From: Phialophora verrucosa
Lineage: Eukaryota; Ascomycota; Eurotiomycetes; Chaetothyriales; Herpotrichiellaceae
Direction of reading: 5' to 3'
Length of the DNA: 64,000 nt
NCBI GenBank assembly: GCA_002099365.1
Contig: MSED01000005.1
Location: forward strand, 1,054,001 to 1,118,000
Under the pieces are notes generated by a model. It was given only the letters and a program-made list of their open reading frames with translations. It did not search any database and had not been told where the DNA came from. Shown here in pieces: positions 10,729 through 20,690 of this stretch; position 1 is the first letter of the stretch, and every line of letters begins with the position of its first letter. A program made the translations under genes and the position numbers.

Positions 10729-11474
10729 ATGGGGCGAGAAAGACAGAAAAAGAAGAATAGGTCTTCTATATCGAAGGCCCGGCCGAAGGACAACCGGACA
10801 AAGGGAGGCAAGAGGAAAATAAATTTCCTGGGCAATGAGACAATTGCAAAAAATTGGTAGGCAGTCGCTGTGACCGTGACGGCGACAGGAGGTCAGAGAC
10901 TAATGTCTACAGGGATCGCAAACTCACCATGTCCCAAAATTACAAGCGACTAGGCCTGTCCTCCAGATTGAATGCTCCCACCGGTGGCACAGAAAAGAAG
11001 GCGAACAACGCCGCCGACAATGCTACTTCGAAGAGGGATTCCCTTGCAATTGCTGGTGTTGCACCTGCCAATCTGACGACACAAGAAGTTCAAGTTGAGA
11101 AGGACCCAGAGACAGGGCGCATCATCAGAATTATCCGGCCCGGCGATCAGGAAGAGAACGACAACCCACTTAACGATCCCTTGAACGACATCATGGATTA
11201 CAAGACCAAAGACTCGACGTCAAAACCAGGGAACGATGTTGTTGCGCAGCTGGAAGCACAAGCAGCCAAAGAGGAAGAACTACTGGCAAAAAAGGGCCCG
11301 AGACAACAGAGCCAGAGGGAGGAAGAATGGATCTCAAGACTGATAGAAAAACATGGTGACGATGTCAAATCCATGGTGCGAGATCGCAAACTCAATCCAA
11401 TGCAGCAGACGGAGGGAGACATTACTCGAAGATTAAAGAAATGGAAAACGAGCCACAGTAAGGCCACGAGCTGA
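10729..11474 (+). CDS. NOP16: Ribosome biogenesis protein NOP16
   Basis: Two exons (10729-10856 and 10913-11474) and a 56-bp intron with a CTAAT branch site encode 229 residues. The basic N terminus MGRERQKKKNRSS and the ANW-DRKLT-QNYKRLGL segment across the splice junction match fungal Nop16. A C-terminal EWISRLIEKHGDDVKSM and a basic RRLKKWK end also fit, this being the part that docks on pre-60S particles. Nop16 is a nucleolar factor needed for 60S subunit maturation. The intron interrupts the Trp codon of the ANW motif, which supports the splice prediction because removing it restores the conserved wording. Confidence 0.88.
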
Positions 11475-12768
11475 GAACACTGTCTGGTATGGGTGGTACA
11501 TTCAAATTATGAGCGATTTTGGACGGCCACGGAGGGCTTGATGTCTTTTGTACAGAGAACGCTCAGGTGATGGGGGCTCTTCTTCCAAACGCTACTGGTC
11601 CGCATACCTGGACCACTTGTTCTGGTCAAACCGTCTGTATGCGACGATGGGTGGGCGCTTCCGGAGATGGCCACCTGGTGTTTGTCGCACAAGTCTCTTG
11701 CTCGCTCCATGGACAGGCATACCTCTGAACACGGCTCTAGATCATGCTGCGTGCAAGCGGTTACAGCCTCGTTCAGACCCTGTCTGGGGCTCAACCGCAA
11801 GGCTGAGCTGCGGCGTCCAGGGACTTCCGGAGGATGCCCGGTCATCCAGGCTCGCCGCGAGCAACGGCTTTCGCCATGACTTGCACGAGCATACTAGATA
11901 GAGGCGCTCAACCGGGGTGACAGTTTGGTGGAAACGCTTCCTGCTATTTCAGGAACCATGGGGAATCCCAGGATGGCAAAGCGCTCTGGGTTCTGTATAA
12001 AAGCCACAATCCGATCGCGCAGTCAGGAATGTGTCCTACAGTGAGATCTCTTTTGCTTTGGACTTGTTCCTGGTCCACGTAGCTATTTCTGAACAAGATG
12101 CTGAGTAGAAACCGAGGGATGGGGAAGATTATCCGGGACCCGTTGCGTAGCTGTGCAGGCCTGTCAGCTCGGAAATCGGGAGTTTTGCCCAGACCTTTAG
12201 CGACAAGAGAAAATGCTTAGAACGATGCGTGATCGAGACGGCTGGACCAAGCGGCTGCTCCTCTATCGCCCCGTGCTCCGTTCCTGCAACCTGACTTCGC
12301 CATCTCGTGGTCTTCCGGCACCATGCTTGCCCATCAATAGCATCACCAGCCTTTGATTCCTTGGCTTCCGACCTTCTTTGCTCATCGCCCCATCTTCGCT
12401 GTGCCCTTATGACTGTATGCTTGTGCAATAAGCCTGTTGATATAAGGCTGCAATGTTCTTGCATGGATATCCAGCCTCTACTTGGAACACATTCAAGATG
12501 TCGCAGCTTCATCTATATCATCACGATAGGAGAAATGTCCGACAGAGACAGTATTCTGTAAGGCTGGATTATCTGCCCGACTCATAGACACTGCGGTAAA
12601 GTGAAGGCCCGGTTTACACGTGCCGGTCCAGCAGCAAAAGCTATCACGATGATGCTCGCGTTGTCACCGCCGCCCGGATCGTTTCGGTCTAAACAACTGC
12701 GCGTCAACAATGTCGTTTCTAAAACATTACCCATCAAGAGTCCCTTCACAGCCACAACAACCCTCAAA
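11475..12768. other. Intergenic region without a recognised gene
   Basis: Short open frames occur but none resembles a known family. A good TATA-like box near 11996 precedes a 40-codon frame at 12098-12220; this could be a small gene or a non-coding transcript start. In-frame upstream ATGs near 12649 could extend the phosphatase gene that follows. Confidence 0.35.
11996..12003 (+). promoter_or_regulatory. TATA-like box
   Basis: TATAAAAG on the plus strand lies about 100 bp before a 40-codon open frame (12098-12220) of unknown meaning. No other promoter evidence is available. Confidence 0.3.
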
Positions 12769-13447
12769 ATGTCAGGCCCTTGCGCACGCCCCTCTACAAC
12801 GACAGCTCCACTCATTCCGGACAAGATCTTGCCGAACTTGTATCTTTCAGAGTAAGTGGACCTGATGTTCTGTGCAAGAAGCCTTCAGCACAGCGTCGGA
12901 CTGATCATCCGTGGACAGCATTCATACGGCCGCCGCAGTCTTGAGCCCGAATTACAGTGCGCCAGGCCTGGATCGGCCCAAGATCAAATACATCCTCTCT
13001 CTCGTAGAGAATCCGGACAAACAACCAAAGGTTCCTCCTGGACGCGAATCAGAATTTGTCCTAAAGCTTATCGGTATCCGGGACATGCCTAATTGCGACC
13101 TACTCAGCATCCTGAAGGAAGTGTGCACGTTCATCGGCACCAGCCTGAAGAACGACGACGGTGGAGTTCTGGTACATTGTCAGAAAGGTATCTCACGGTC
13201 GGCAGCAGTTGTCATCGCATTCGTTATGGAGGAGATGAACCTGAATTACGACACCGCATTCCGTTATGTTCACAGCATCCGTTCCAAGGCCCGGCCCAAC
13301 GCAGGTTTCCAAAAACAGCTGATCTTGTGGTCGACACTCTGCTACAACATCCACGATGAGGAAGGCAGTGAGAAACCGGAATATATCGCCTGGAAAGAAG
13401 AGAACGAAGAACAGATCAAGAAGCTCGGCCCACGTTGGTCGGGTTGA
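12769..13447 (+). CDS. Atypical dual-specificity protein phosphatase
   Basis: Two exons (12769-12851 and 12919-13447) with a 67-bp intron (donor GTAAGT) give 203 residues. The phosphatase signature HCQKGISRS carries nucleophile Cys115 and the P-loop Arg, and the likely general acid is Asp83 in GIRDMPN about 32 residues earlier, the usual spacing. The preceding ILPNLYLSD is the typical opening of the DUSP fold, and the exon junction falls inside it. There are no extra domains, so the protein is a minimal DUSP. Substrates could be phospho-Ser/Thr/Tyr proteins or a non-protein phosphate; nothing here decides. Start chosen for its AAAATG context; in-frame ATGs at 12649 and 12652 would add 40 or 39 residues. 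Confidence 0.85.
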
Positions 13448-14489
13448 GTCTAACACAGGCACTTTGCCACAGTCAACAACGCCACAGCCCAATGTGTACA
13501 ACAGGCCTGGCGGACGTGAAACTTATGCTTGATGGTGCGCTGTGGTCCCGGCTCAGGGCAATTGATATGGCGATGGTTGTTGCTTAGTGTTGTTGCTGCA
13601 ACAATAGCAGGCGGGTGAGATGGTTGTCAGTCCAACAGTGACAGAGGAACCTTCGACACGTCTCATCGTCGTCCGGCGATTACTTACAGCCTTTACTTGT
13701 TGGAGCTGGTTTGGTGGCATCTTGCATTCTCACGACAATTCGAGCGCAGGTGCAGGCGGGCAAACACATTCCTCAGGAGCTGCAAATACTTTACACAAAC
13801 GACATGAAGAGTCCGTATGGAGACTGAGGCTTCCCATGATGGACTTGCTCACAAGCCGTTGGGCAAAACACTTCATGCGAACAGAATTGCTCCATTCCAT
13901 AACAGCCCATTCCCCTTTGGCCCCTCCCCCTTGGTCTAGGTCCAAGACAGAGGCATCTCCTGTCTGCTGGATTCTGAATTGCTACGAACTACAGGACTTG
14001 GCCTGAAATACCCACGACGAGGTCCTCCGCAAACCCCAAGAAACCCCCCTTTCTCGATCACCCAATCAGCAGCCCACACTACAAATAAGCTTATTTAACA
14101 GCCTCATCGTCCCTCCGTCGTGGCTCTTTCTGAGCTCAGTTCAATGTGAGTTACATTGTCCTCTCTGAATTGAAGGTGTTTCACATCTTCAGTCGTTGTT
14201 TCTCTTCCCCGTCACCAGCCCGTCATCTACGAGACACAGTTGGATTGATCGGCTGTCTTCTAATCGAGACGCTACAGCTTCGGCGAGACGTCAGTGTCTC
14301 GTTACTTTGCATTCAGAAAGTGAGCTGGACTATTTATTCTTCCTCTTTATCCTCTGCTGACCTTTCAATTTTGACATTTCTTCCCTACTCCTTCGTCAAC
14401 CTCCTACTTCGACATTTCTTCCTCACTCCTTCGTCGACCATTCTTCGACCCAACGTCACTCTTCCTCCTTCGTCACATCCTCGTTAACA
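13448..14489. other. Intergenic region without a recognised gene
   Basis: No gene is supported. The composition turns strongly pyrimidine-rich on the plus strand from about 14340 onward, leading into the repeat array. Confidence 0.4.
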
Positions 14490-15110
14490 CATATTCTCTT
14501 AGACTATTTGGACCTTCCTCCTTCTCGTCGACCATCCTTCCAACCTCGTTATCTCTCCGTCAACAGGGATTCTCTCGAACTATTTGGACCTTATTCCTTC
14601 TCGTCGAGCATCTTTGCAACTTCGTTACCTCCCCGTCAACAAGGATTCTCTTGAACTATTTAATCCTTCCTCCTTCTCGTCGAGCATCCTTCCTCCTCCG
14701 TCATATCCCCCGTCAACAAGAATTCTCTTCAACTATTTGGACCTTCTTCCTTCTCGTCGAGCATCCTTCCAACTTCGTTACCTCCCCGTCAACCAGGATT
14801 CTTTTCAACTATTTAATCCTTCTTCCTTCTCGACAACTATTCTTGTTCCTCCGTCATATTCCCGTCAACAAGGATTCTCTTCAACTATTTGAACATTTCC
14901 CCTTCTCGATAACCGTTCTTCTACTGAAGATTTGTCTTCCTCCTTCGTCCTTTCCTCGTCAACGGGTATCATCCCAAGCTATTTAGACCTTCTTCCTTCT
15001 CGTCAATCTTTCTTCCATCCGAGAACAACACTCCTCCTTGGCCACTTCCTACCGACCGGTATTTTATCAAGCTATTTATACCTCCTTCCTTCCCGTCAAC
15101 CTTTTCTCCA
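14490..15110 (+). repeat. Degenerate ~76-bp pyrimidine-rich tandem repeat array
   Basis: A unit containing GAACTATTTGGACCTTC, then CTTCTCGTCGAGCATCCTTC, then CTCCCCGTCAACAAGGATTC recurs about eight times. The AACTATTT core lies near 14500, 14577, 14653, 14730, 14805, 14880, 14972 and 15067, so spacing is 75-77 bp for the first six and 92-95 bp for the last two. Every copy is C+T-rich on the plus strand. Because 76 is not a multiple of three, the frames that cross it do not stay in register, and protein coding is unlikely. It could be a minisatellite, a pyrimidine-rich promoter, or a transcribed leader of the downstream DNA glycosylase gene. Confidence 0.75.
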
Positions 15111-16050
15111 CTCAAGAACATCATTCCTCCTTCGTCACTTCCTCTTCAACAGTGTACTCTCCAACCATTTGCGCCATCAGCTGTCTCGATCTTCCAAGGA
15201 CTTCATCTCCTTTCGTCTTCTCACCCTTTCGTCTCTTTCACGTCACTCCCGCTGAGCAAGCAAGGTATGTCTGTCCAGCCCCACTCGGCACCAAAGACAA
15301 ACATTCTAGCACTGCCCATCCCCGCTTTGTGGGCATCCAGTCTTTGTCACGCACTTTCCAAGATGTTACTAACTGCAGACACAGCTTGAGTCCCGTGAGC
15401 ACTGTCTCGTCCTTCCCTGCCTTCCTCCCTGTGAGTATGGGACCCCCAAACCACGTCAATCAAACGAGACACAGGTTTGTCGTTTGTCGATGACAAGAGA
15501 CAAGCGAAACACACTCATACCGTTGCCCACGCTTCACAATTCCTCCCCTGGCTACGCCTATATAAGCCTGCCCGCCCTTCTCTCTCTATGCTACTCCTAT
15601 CACAGCATGATCTAACCACATGAATATATACAGACATCACATATTGCACGAAGCCCCTGATAGCTGCTGGAGCTCAGAAGCACTACGAACGATTGACAGC
15701 ATCAGTTATCCCCTGAAGAAACTGGCAATATCTTCGGCAATCCTCGGTATGCTCTTCCATGCTTGGGCCCGCACTAATTGCACCGCAAGCTAACTTCCTC
15801 TCTCAGGTCCTCTCCGTCTCAGAGTAAGTTGCAGAAGCAATCACTCCTGTTCAACCTTTGTGTTCGAACGAACTGTCCTCCCTTGCACATGCCAAAGAAT
15901 GGACAACATGGTACCTACAGCATCGTCCACACAGCACGTTCACTCAGCTACGATCCATATCCGAATATGGTCGGTCGCTTCCTGTTAGGGCAAGCGGGTC
16001 TGCGCCGTGCCTTGGCAAGGCTGGCGGCACCCCTGAGCGGACCTACCTGG
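15111..16050. other. Probable promoter and leader region of the DNA glycosylase gene
   Basis: No protein gene is supported. The region holds splice-like signals on the plus strand (GTATGT near 15264, GTGAGT near 15431, GTAAGT near 15822) and a TATA box near 15559, so part of it may be an intron-containing 5' untranslated leader. Confidence 0.35.
15559..15566 (+). promoter_or_regulatory. TATA box upstream of the DNA glycosylase gene
   Basis: TATATAAG is followed by a pyrimidine-rich stretch (CCCGCCCTTCTCTCTC) of the kind found at fungal transcription starts. It lies about 850 bp upstream of the ATG at 16413, implying a long leader if used. Confidence 0.4.
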
Positions 16051-16196
16051 GAAATCGACATGTGCAATCCACATTGGAAATCGACATATGCAATCCACAT
16101 TGGAAATCGACATGTGCAATCGGCATCAGAAAATCGACATGTGCAATCCACATTGGAAATCGACATGTGCAATCGGCATCAGAAAATCGACTTGGG
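16051..16196 (+). repeat. 26-bp tandem repeat, five copies plus a partial
   Basis: Units begin GAAATCGACATGTGCAATC at 16051, 16077, 16103, 16129 (27 bp, one extra A), 16156 and a partial at 16182. Two alternating endings occur, CACATTG and GGCATCA, so the array looks like it grew by duplicating pairs of units. It lies 200-360 bp before the DNA glycosylase ATG, probably in its leader. The reading frame changes between copies, so it is not a conserved peptide repeat. Confidence 0.9.
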
Positions 16197-16412
16197 CGAG
16201 CATAACTTCAACATCCAACGCACCCTCCTTTATGTTTCCTCCATGACGCTTGTACAGCAACACGATTTTCCCGCCACTATGTTCTTTTCATATGTCCTTG
16301 TCTTGTTGAATCTGTACCTTTCTTACGATATCAATTTTGGACGCAAGAGCTGACGACATATCTATAGTTTCCATGCGACTTTACTTCCCCATTTTGATTT
16401 TAGACATTCAAA

Positions 16413-18404
16413 ATGGTCACCTCGACGCGTTCACAGACGGCTAAACAACTTGCCAAGGATGTCATGGAGATTGACGAAGCATGCGCCGCCATTTCGTCTA
16501 GCATTGTCTCTGACAGCCTTGTGCAAGACTCATCCAGCTTCACGACCATGCAGCTAGGTGCTCCGAGCGGCGACTCTAATGCAGCCATCTTGGACCAGGC
16601 AGTTTCTATCCCCAGTCCAAACAGCGTCAAGCAAGAGTCTTCTTTAGGCTCTGACACGGTGGTACTGCATCCATGCCGGACTCTTAAGCTCATTATGCGT
16701 GTCAGCAAGAAGGCTACTGCTTCAGACGCAAATGTTGTCATCGAGGCTAAGAAGCTTAGCACGACCGAGGTCATTACGGAGACACCACCTGCTACCCCAC
16801 AAGTCGCTCCAGCCCGCGGTAGGAAGCGTGGCTCTTCCACTCAAGGTAAGCTTGTCGACCCCGTGCCTTGATACAAGCTGACAACTCAAGATGTTCTCAC
16901 GAACCCTGCGAAGAGAGCCAGAAAGTCGACTGAAGACGCAGATGGGGACTTCAAAATGACAACGACAGAGAGCATTGTGTCCACCACCCGGTCATTGCGC
17001 TTTCGAAAAGCGAAAGGGACAGTCACTGGAGCTATGGAAATTTCCCGCACAGGTATTGGATCAACGCACTGGTGCATGAATGCGGCTGACCCTGACGGTA
17101 CAGTTCAAGAGAGTGCCCGTCATACTTTCATCACACTCAAAGTGCCAGGGCTTACCGAATACTACAAGCGATGGAAGAATAAGCCCACAAAACGGCTTAA
17201 CAAGAAAGGATTCAGATTTGGTCGCAATCAGTTGCCCTTTTGGTGCTCTCCATCAGTATACGAGCTGCGCGAGGTCGTAAAGATCCTGAAAGCGGAGCGC
17301 ACGGTGCTGACCAAGCCTGCAGCGCAGAATGGAACAGCATCTAGGCCGTTCCACGCCGCGAGAGGCCTTACAGTTGACAGTCTAGTTCGTGTCATCCTGT
17401 CCCAGTCCTTGACCAACGAAGTCGCTTTGGACATGCAGCAGGCCCTGATCTATAACTACCCTTATGAGGTTGACGGGAAGGTGTACGAGGGCACCAAACC
17501 AAACTACCACCAGATTCGAGAGCAGAGTGCGTCCAAGCTTCTGAAAGTCCTGACCGGAGCTGGCCTGCAAGGCGTGAAGACCCTCCCAATCAAAAACTGC
17601 CTGGACATCATCTACGAGAAGAATATCTCGCTCCTGCGACCGGGCGAAGTTGTCTACTACGGACAAGAGCCTGGTGCCAAAGACTTTGTGCCCGGGTTGC
17701 TCTCAATGGATTTCATTTGGGACGCATACAGACAAGGCGGCAAGCAAACGGCCTTCAATGCGCTGACCTCGCTTCCCCAGGTCGGAGTCAAAACAGCAGC
17801 CTGTCTCATGAGTTTCAACATGGGCATTCCGGTCTTCGCTGTAGACACACATGTCGCCGCAATGTCAAAGCTTCTTGGCTAGGTACCGAGTTGGTGTGAC
17901 AAGGAAGACAAGATGTGCAGCCATTTAAATACCGTCATCCCCGGAAGCGTCGCGACCGACTTGCACCAAGATTTCTGGAGACATCGTCGTGCTTGTGCGC
18001 GATGTGGCGGGAAGCACAGTAAGCACAGCCATGAATATCAGACTACCAAGTGCTGTCTGGAACACCTAATCAAGGATCGCGATGTCCTGACGAAGCGACG
18101 CAAGGGTGCCAAAGCCGACAACGACAACAAGCCAGTAAAGACACCACGACCGAAGAAGCCGCTGACACAGGTGCAGCGTGATCTGCAGTGGCTCGCCCGC
18201 CACGAGAAGAAACTTGAGAAAGGTTATATTTGCAGAAGATACGATATGGATGATGATTTTGATGCAGGCGAAAAGACGGGCCAACAGAAGCACGCATACT
18301 TCAAAAATCACAGAGCGAAGCTTTATGATGTGATTCCAGCGATCATGACGGAGGTAGACGACAGCAACTACGAGCAACTGGTGGTTTCCAAGAAGAAGTT
18401 TTGA
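16413..18404 (+). pseudogene. HhH-GPD (endonuclease III-like) DNA glycosylase gene interrupted by one in-frame TAG
   Basis: Exons 16413-16845 and 16891-18404 with a 45-bp intron would encode 648 residues, but codon 475 (17880-17882) is TAG. The frame continues unbroken for 173 more codons and the first downstream residues read VPSWCDKEDKMCSHLNTVIP, in the same conserved style as the part before. The helix-hairpin-helix and catalytic region is intact: LPQVGVKTAA with catalytic Lys445, then VDTHV with Asp463, spaced 18 residues as in E. coli Nth. The position of the stop is where Trp is expected (LLGW), so a TGG to TAG change is the simplest explanation. The first 140 residues are low-complexity and probably nuclear-targeting. 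A truncated 474-residue product would lose the end of the fold. Sequencing error, readthrough or a recent null allele are all possible. Confidence 0.75.
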
Positions 18405-19135
18405 TTTTGATGGCACACATGGAGAAGCAGCATATCTGCGATACGGGGAGCACATCTACTTTGAGCTCTTATGATTTTTCCGGCGTCTGGGGGATTTGAC
18501 ACAAGCTTTGCTTTTATTCTTTTGCCGACATGGCACAATCAGTTGACATCTGTGCCTTATGCACCTACAGACAGCACGAGCTTTTGCTTGCCACTCAAGA
18601 CCGTATTTGCAATCAACAAGGCTCACTTTTCAGGCTGATATTCCACCTGAACATGACATAATGAACATGGCTACGCGGAGATAATATGTCTGTCCTCACA
18701 AAGCAGAAGCAGTAGTCCTGACAGGTAGTGACGTGGTTGTCATCGGTCTTGACGCCTGACTTGTGAACCTTGCCGATAGCAGGACTGCCCTGAGTGTCGC
18801 GACAGGCAGTGAAGCGTGCCAGCTGCCGCTACACGAAGTCCGTGTATTGAGATAGGTGAGTAGAGGTCGGTAAGCAAAGACGCTACATGTGGCTGCACGT
18901 GCTCCCGACGTGCTGTAAAGGAGCAAGCTCAAACCGTCGCTCTTTCTATGACGTTGACGTATTCTGCTTTCCCCGCCCTATAGAAGGTGCAATATGAAGG
19001 TAAGGAAAATGCTGGGCATTGTTGTTGTTTGTTGATTGTTACAGTCTGATACAAGTTCTGGGACCAAACTACTCGACAGAAGCTTGAGCTTGCTTGCTGC
19101 TGCACATTAGATATCCTACAGATCACATCAGCAAG
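18405..19135. other. Intergenic region without a recognised gene
   Basis: This is the 3' flank of the DNA glycosylase gene and promoter of the DUF1772 gene. Nothing else is recognised. Confidence 0.4.
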
Positions 19136-19694
19136 ATGTCTTCCTTCGACCACTACGCGTTGCTCAAGAACCTTTTCGTCCTTGGCACGACCACTTCTGC
19201 TATCGGGGCTGGTTCGTCTTCTTCTGCCTCGATCACATACACTGCTAATGCGAACCCCAGGCGGCCTGCTCTTCACTTCATACCTGCACATTCCCGCCTA
19301 CGTGAAGAACTCCTCCGATGGCTCCCTCTTGACTCAATGGCAGACCATGGGCGCCCTTGGCCAAGTCGTTGTACCACCACTGGCTGTCATTGCTGCCGGT
19401 GCTAATTTTGTCAACTCCTACCTCACGCACGGCCAACCACAGCAATATCGATTTGTCACGGCTGGTGCGTTGAGTTTGGCGATCCTGCCATACAGTTTCG
19501 TGGCACTGGGCTCGACGAACGCCGAACTGACAGCGAGGGCTGAGACCAAGGAGACAGGCGTGGTGTCGGCGGCGAGAGGTGAGGATTTGAGGAGCCTGAT
19601 CAGTCAATGGGGCAACCGCAGCGCCATTCGGGGTGTTCTGATGCTTGCAAGCGCGATTTTTAGTTATGATGCCATGTTACATCTGACGTTTTGA
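19136..19694 (+). CDS. DUF1772 (anthrone oxygenase-like) integral membrane protein
   Basis: Two exons (19136-19211 and 19261-19694) with a 49-bp intron containing CTGCTAATG give 169 residues with about four hydrophobic helices. Removing the intron joins AIGAG to GLLFTSYLHIPAY, the helix-1 wording of the DUF1772 family. A conserved WQTMGALGQ segment precedes the second helix. Some family members oxidise anthrones to anthraquinones in polyketide pathways, while most fungal copies are uncharacterised. No polyketide synthase or other biosynthetic core gene is near, so a secondary-metabolite role is not supported by context. Confidence 0.8.
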
Positions 19695-20690
19695 GAAGGC
19701 GTGGGCCGGATCGAGGCAAGAACTTTGTGCCATCATTGCGCTGCAGGAATCTGGGTCTTTGTTGGCGCCTCGTGAACTTTTCCATTCCAGATATATAATT
19801 ATGCCAGTGCATCTTCGACTAAGAGCCCAAAGAACGCGAAGAGCTGTAGGGACGGGCCCTTCGTCATCCCGCGGGGCATGTGGCTCTATCGATAAGCGGG
19901 AATGGCGGCGCGATCAGTTGCCTACTTGTTAGTTGATTGTTAGCTTCGATAGCACAGCCCTCGTATTCGTCTGCATTCCTCCGGTCGATCCTTGTGACTT
20001 TCGCGGCCACTGAGCGGCGGCGTGATTGACCGAGCTCGGTGCATATCCAGGATGCGGACTTGTCGTTAGCTGCTGTCCGATGGCAAACCTCAATTCACAA
20101 TGCTACCTTTCCCCACGACCATGGACCTGAAGTCTGCGCACTAACGAACTCCGGAGAAGGCCTGACAGGGTATGTCACCTCCCTTATCTCCACGGCCACC
20201 GTCGAAGCCGTGGAAGCTTGCTGAAAGCTTGGGAGGATCCTCGACTTACCCGAAGAGGCAGCTCTGCAGACGACTTGGTTCTTCCATGGGCTCTAGCACC
20301 GAACGTTCCGCCAGCTTATAGGAGGCCCCCTAATCGAGCTGCAGGTCCAGCGTCACCGTCATCATCCTCACATCGCCTGCGCATTCTTCTGAGAGCTCTT
20401 ACCCCCTGCTCTCGGTCAATGCCGAGCGCGTGGGGCGGGATCATCACCTATCTGTACCTGTTGTCTCTGGAAGCTACCTCGCTAGAGGAACGCAAGGATG
20501 CCTCGGATCGAGAGGGAAGAAGAAGAAATGCAGATAGCTTGCACGGTAGGTTACGCATGACGGTGTACTGACGGGCGGCTACGCGATACAAGAAGTCCCT
20601 CTTTCCCGACCGCTTGTGTTTCCCTGTCTCGCTTTTTTTGCCGGTATTCATCTGGGAGTGGAAGCTTGAGTGAGACTGCAGCTTTTCAGT
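19695..20690. other. Intergenic region without a recognised gene
   Basis: Short frames only. It should include the promoter of the carboxypeptidase gene. Confidence 0.4.

Noticed and set aside
14584..14986. Open frames across the pyrimidine-rich repeats
   Set aside because: The unit is about 76 bp, not a multiple of three, so the predicted peptides do not repeat consistently; low-complexity Ser/Pro/Leu output is a composition effect.
15778..16353. 191-codon frame across the 26-bp tandem repeat
   Set aside because: Copies fall in different frames and no flanking coding signal exists; treated as leader sequence.
17829..17882. Cryptic intron that would remove the TAG in the glycosylase gene
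   Set aside because: The only GT-AG pair of workable length ending at the stop would delete the catalytic VDTHV segment and uses a poor donor.
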